Origin: Fibrobacter sp. UBA4309
GTDB taxonomy: Bacteria; Fibrobacterota; Fibrobacteria; Fibrobacterales; Fibrobacteraceae
Reading direction: 5' to 3'
DNA: 64,000 nt
Assembly: GCF_002395745.1 (NCBI RefSeq)
Contig: NZ_DGUN01000051.1
Span: 124,001 to 188,000 of the forward strand
Shown piece after piece: positions 61,220 through 64,000 of this stretch. The notes under the pieces are model-generated. The model was not told the DNA's origin. It did not search any database and saw nothing but the letters and a program-made list of their open reading frames with translations. How positions within the stretch are numbered: position 1 is the first letter of the stretch; every line of letters begins with the position of its first letter. A program made the translations under genes and the position numbers.

Positions 61220-62437
61220 CTAGAAGTTCACCTTGTAGAACTTGCGCTTGCCCACCTGGACCACCAGCTGGTCTGCGCCCTTGATTTCAATCTGGGACTG
61301 CGGATCGGCAAGCTTTTCGCCGCCAATCTTCACGCCGCCGTTCTGGACCATGCGGCGGGCTTCGCCCTTACTGGCGAAGGCCTTGATTTCCACAAGCAGG
61401 TCCAGGGCACCGTAGGTGCCGGCCGCCACGCTGCATTCGGCAGCATCGCTCGGGATGGCGTTACCGCTGTGAATCTCACGTTCCTTAGCAGCGGCGGCCT
61501 CGGCGGCTTCTGCGCCGTAGTACTGCGTCACGATATCGATGGCGAGACGGTGCTTGGCATCGTTCGGGTTCATCTTGCCAGCAGCAATGTCTGCCATCAT
61601 CTGCTTGATTTCTTCGAGCGGGATGTTGGTGAGGAGCTCGAACCAGTTCTCGACGATGCTGTCGGCGAGGCTGTAAATCTTGTGGTACATCACGTCGGCG
61701 GGCTCGTTCAGGCCCACGTAGTTGCCGATGGACTTGCTCATCTTGACCTTGCCGTCGGTACCGAGGAGGATCGGCATGAAGAGGCCGATCTGCGGTTCCA
61801 TGCCTTCGAAAAGCTGCAAGTCGCGACCGCGAAGCACGTTGAACTTCTGGTCGGTGCCACCGAGTTCCACGTCACTCTTGATGGCCACGGAATCGTAGCC
61901 CTGCATCATCGGGTACATGAACTCGTGCAGGCTGATGGGCGTATTTGCGGTGTAACGGTTGTGGAAGTCTTCGCGTTCGAGCATCTGGGCTACAGTGAAC
62001 TGGCCCATGAGTTCGGTTACCTTGCTGAACGGGAGCTTACTGAACCATTCGCCGTTGTAGTGGATTTCCACCTGGTCGCGGCGGACGACCTTGAAGAACT
62101 GCTCCTGGTATTCCTTCGCGTTCTCGAGCACCTGTTCGTGGGTGAGACGCGGGCGTGCCTTGTTGCGGCCGCTGGGGTCACCAATCTGGGCAGTGTAGTC
62201 ACCCACGATGAGCACGACAGTGTGACCCAAATCCTGGAACTGGCGGAGCTTGCGCATCACCACCGTATGGCCGAAGTGCACGTCCGGGGCAGTCGGGTCC
62301 ACGCCCATCTTGATACGGAGTGGCACTCCGGTATCGTAGGACTTCTGGAGTTTCTTTTCGAGTTCTTCCTGCGGCACGACATCGATAACGCCGCGCATCA
62401 AAATATCAAGCTGTTCCTTAACGGGACGAAATTGCAT
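61220..62437 (-). CDS. tyrS: Tyrosyl-tRNA synthetase
   Basis: A class I aminoacyl-tRNA synthetase of 405 aa. The HIGH motif reads HFGH (54-57), and KMSKS is present at about 232-236. The C-terminal S4-type RNA-binding domain is present (GEARRMVQNGGVKIGGEKLADP). It belongs to the TyrRZ-like bacterial type by length. No T-box leader is seen upstream. Confidence 0.96.
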   Translation of the reverse strand: MQFRPVKEQLDILMRGVIDVVPQEELEKKLQKSYDTGVPLRIKMGVDPTAPDVHFGHTVVMRKLRQFQDLGHTVVLIVGDYTAQIGDPSGRNKARPRLTHEQVLENAKEYQEQFFKVVRRDQVEIHYNGEWFSKLPFSKVTELMGQFTVAQMLEREDFHNRYTANTPISLHEFMYPMMQGYDSVAIKSDVELGGTDQKFNVLRGRDLQLFEGMEPQIGLFMPILLGTDGKVKMSKSIGNYVGLNEPADVMYHKIYSLADSIVENWFELLTNIPLEEIKQMMADIAAGKMNPNDAKHRLAIDIVTQYYGAEAAEAAAAKEREIHSGNAIPSDAAECSVAAGTYGALDLLVEIKAFASKGEARRMVQNGGVKIGGEKLADPQSQIEIKGADQLVVQVGKRKFYKVNF

Positions 62438-62460
62438 AATTTTCTCAGTTGTTAGAGGTT

Positions 62461-62506
62461 AGTGATTAGTGGTCAGGGAAATTACAAGTTTTAACCGCTA
62501 ATCACT
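62461..62506. repeat. Inverted repeat in the tyrS upstream region
   Basis: AGTGATTAGTGGT (62461-62473) and ACCGCTAATCACT (62494-62506) pair over 13 positions, with one G-U pair on the plus-strand RNA, around a 20-base loop. There is no T run after it. It lies between tyrS and the divergent barrel gene and may be a regulatory structure or a dispersed repeat. Confidence 0.6.
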
Positions 62507-62603
62507 GAAAGCCCATGTAGAAGGAATGGATTATCATACGGGGTAAATATAGAAATTAACGTCGCCATATTTTATATTTAATTATCCAATTAAGGAGGCT
62601 TAC

Positions 62604-63230
62604 ATGAAAAAACTGCTTTTTTTCGCAATTACGATGATTTCATTTGCTTTTGCACAATCGGAATCCTTCACCCACGACGGTTTCTTCCTTAATATTTCCA
62701 TAGGTTTCGGTCCCCAAAGCATTGACTTTGCTTATGACTCCGACCTGTACAACGAAGACGACCAAAAAATTCGCGAATTCAACCTGAGCGGCCTCGCCAC
62801 GGATCTGGATATCAAGATCGGCGGAAGAATAGCCAACAACCTTTTGCTTCATTTAACACTTGCCGGCGTCACCAGTACTGAACACACCGATGTCGGAGAA
62901 GAAGACGACATAACGGCAAACCTTTCCATATTCGGTTTAGGAACCACCTACTACTTTTCGAACAATTCCTTTGCCACAGCCTCTTTTGGCATGAGCGAAT
63001 TCCATATCGGCTCAGACGTCGCCACCTTCACCGCTAGCGCAAACGACATTATGGGAAATCTCGTCAGCGGGCTTGCCATTCAAGCTGGCGCCGGCAAGGA
63101 ATGGTGGGTCAGCGACAACTGGGGGCTCGGTGTATCGGTAGCACTGCTCTACGGTTTCGATTTCGGGGAATTCGATTATAGAGACGCATCGACCTCTATT
63201 ACGATACGTTTTTCCGCAACCTACAACTAG
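62604..63230 (+). CDS. Small outer-membrane beta-barrel protein
   Basis: A 208-residue protein with a signal peptide (about 1-17, ending AFA) and about eight to ten amphipathic strands ending in ITIRFSATYN, in the style of OmpX/OmpW-like barrels. It has a strong ribosome site (AAGGAGG). It is divergent from tyrS. The function is unknown. Confidence 0.8.
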   Translation: MKKLLFFAITMISFAFAQSESFTHDGFFLNISIGFGPQSIDFAYDSDLYNEDDQKIREFNLSGLATDLDIKIGGRIANNLLLHLTLAGVTSTEHTDVGEEDDITANLSIFGLGTTYYFSNNSFATASFGMSEFHIGSDVATFTASANDIMGNLVSGLAIQAGAGKEWWVSDNWGLGVSVALLYGFDFGEFDYRDASTSITIRFSATYN

Positions 63231-63250
63231 CTTTGGGTAGCGGGTCAGAT

Positions 63251-64000
63251 CTATTCCACAATGCGAAGGATAACATATTTACCACTATAGAGACCTCCAA
63301 ATCGCTCTCCCCGGAGGGCATAGAAGTTTCCTTTTGAATCCGCAATCACGCTAACATAGTCTTCTTTTGACCCGCAAGTTTCCTGGAGTTTGAAATCCCT
63401 TCCGTTCTTGGAGGCATAAACATGCCCATAGGCGCCAACCACAACCAAAACTCCATTGGACACCGCCATGGAACCGTATATCACTTCATTGCTCTTTAAA
63501 CTTGTTTGAGTCCAGTTCCTTAAATCCTTGGAATAATAAAGGTATCCTGAACCGCCCCATCCCACATTCGATACGTACACATCCCCAATATGCGCAAGAG
63601 ACCACCCTACATTTTCCATCATGTAAGTCGTATCCCAAGTAACCATATCCCTAGAATGAAGAAGCGCAGTTCTCCAACTCACATCAACCGTTTCACCAGC
63701 ATTATTCCGAATAGGATTCCAGTAGCCAACTAGAACAAAATGGGCCGAATCATTAGAAATCGCATCATTAATTGAGTGTATCCCATCCGCAAAATCAAAA
63801 GCAATCGGATTCCAAACAGATGCATCCTCGGAATAATAGAGTTTGTCATTTTCACTCTTGTAGAAATACTTATCATCACAGGTTAAAAATATTTCACCAT
63901 GAACGGAATCGCATACCCAATTCCTAGCATCGTACGAATGACAGATTTCGCGATTCGAATCGTCACCACTCCCATCGGAACGAACTAGCGCTAGTTTGTT
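63251..64000 (-). CDS. BNR/beta-propeller-like protein, 5' end outside window
   Basis: Incomplete: the frame is open to base 64000, so the N-terminus is missing and 249 residues are visible. The sequence has repeated blades with Tyr/Ser/Trp patterns such as LYYSEDASVWNPIAF, WRTALLHSRDMVTWDTT, GYLYYSKDLRNWTQT and VYASKNGRDFKLQ, typical of BNR/Asp-box or exo-sialidase-like propellers. No catalytic residues can be assigned. It converges with the small barrel gene, with 20 bases between stops. Confidence 0.75.
   Translation of the reverse strand, partial: NKLALVRSDGSGDDSNREICHSYDARNWVCDSVHGEIFLTCDDKYFYKSENDKLYYSEDASVWNPIAFDFADGIHSINDAISNDSAHFVLVGYWNPIRNNAGETVDVSWRTALLHSRDMVTWDTTYMMENVGWSLAHIGDVYVSNVGWGGSGYLYYSKDLRNWTQTSLKSNEVIYGSMAVSNGVLVVVGAYGHVYASKNGRDFKLQETCGSKEDYVSVIADSKGNFYALRGERFGGLYSGKYVILRIVE

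Noticed and set aside
62438..62603. T-box riboswitch upstream of tyrS
   Set aside because: No conserved T-box sequence or terminator/antiterminator pair is visible, and the stem there suits the opposite strand better.

Overview
This looks like a Fibrobacter-type genome (phylum Fibrobacterota), a fibre-degrading gut bacterium. This is inferred from gene content, because no rRNA or database search was available. Supporting signs are a Gram-negative envelope with many lipoproteins and outer-membrane barrels, a secreted pectin methylesterase with a carbohydrate-binding module and a type IX-like C-terminus, type IV pilin genes that include a giant pseudopilin, and menaquinone made by the futalosine route. 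Protein-coding density is high and no gap between genes exceeds 300 bases. I saw no insertion sequence, prophage, CRISPR array or rRNA operon.

Layout. 1-6.5 kb: a lipoprotein cut by the window edge, a prepilin peptidase, a pectin methylesterase overlapping it tail to tail, and a sugar oxidoreductase fused to a beta-propeller. 6.6-11.3 kb: a MacA-like adaptor, a cation diffusion facilitator, an aldo-keto reductase and an M16 protease. 11.3-21 kb: a four-gene minor-pilin operon ending in a 2412-residue pseudopilin. 21-32 kb: a tRNA-Leu apparently leading an mRNA, a tightly overlapped operon (ftsX-envC-holB-recJ-TonB-like), and on the other strand ybbR, tsaD, an exported protein and birA, followed by two AT-rich cysteine-rich genes of unknown function. 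32.5-35 kb: ubiE-ubiX-ubiA plus a small membrane protein. 35-39.3 kb: a CotH-type lipoprotein, tRNA-Phe, an HD-GYP phosphodiesterase and tRNA-Ser. 39.3-45.5 kb: the rod-shape cluster mreB-mreC-mreD-mrdA-rodA followed by comF. 46-58.2 kb: a set of envelope genes on one strand (beta-helix/OmpA protein, barrel-TPR protein, 1279-residue TPR protein, TolQ, two unequal TolR proteins, an AgmX/TonB-like protein, a barrel protein). 58.4-64 kb: a histone-like protein, mqnD, mqnB, a PfkB kinase, tyrS, a small barrel protein and an incomplete propeller protein.

How the genes work together. The prepilin peptidase could process the four pilin-like proteins, whose largest member could sit at a pilus or pseudopilus tip. 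MqnB and MqnD on one side and UbiA (MqnP-like), UbiX and UbiE on the other cover several steps of futalosine menaquinone synthesis at two loci. The Mre-PBP2-RodA set and FtsX-EnvC cover wall growth and splitting. The 46-58 kb set has the parts of a proton-motive-force-driven Tol/Agl-like envelope machine and is the best candidate here for an undescribed system; its function is not shown by the sequence.
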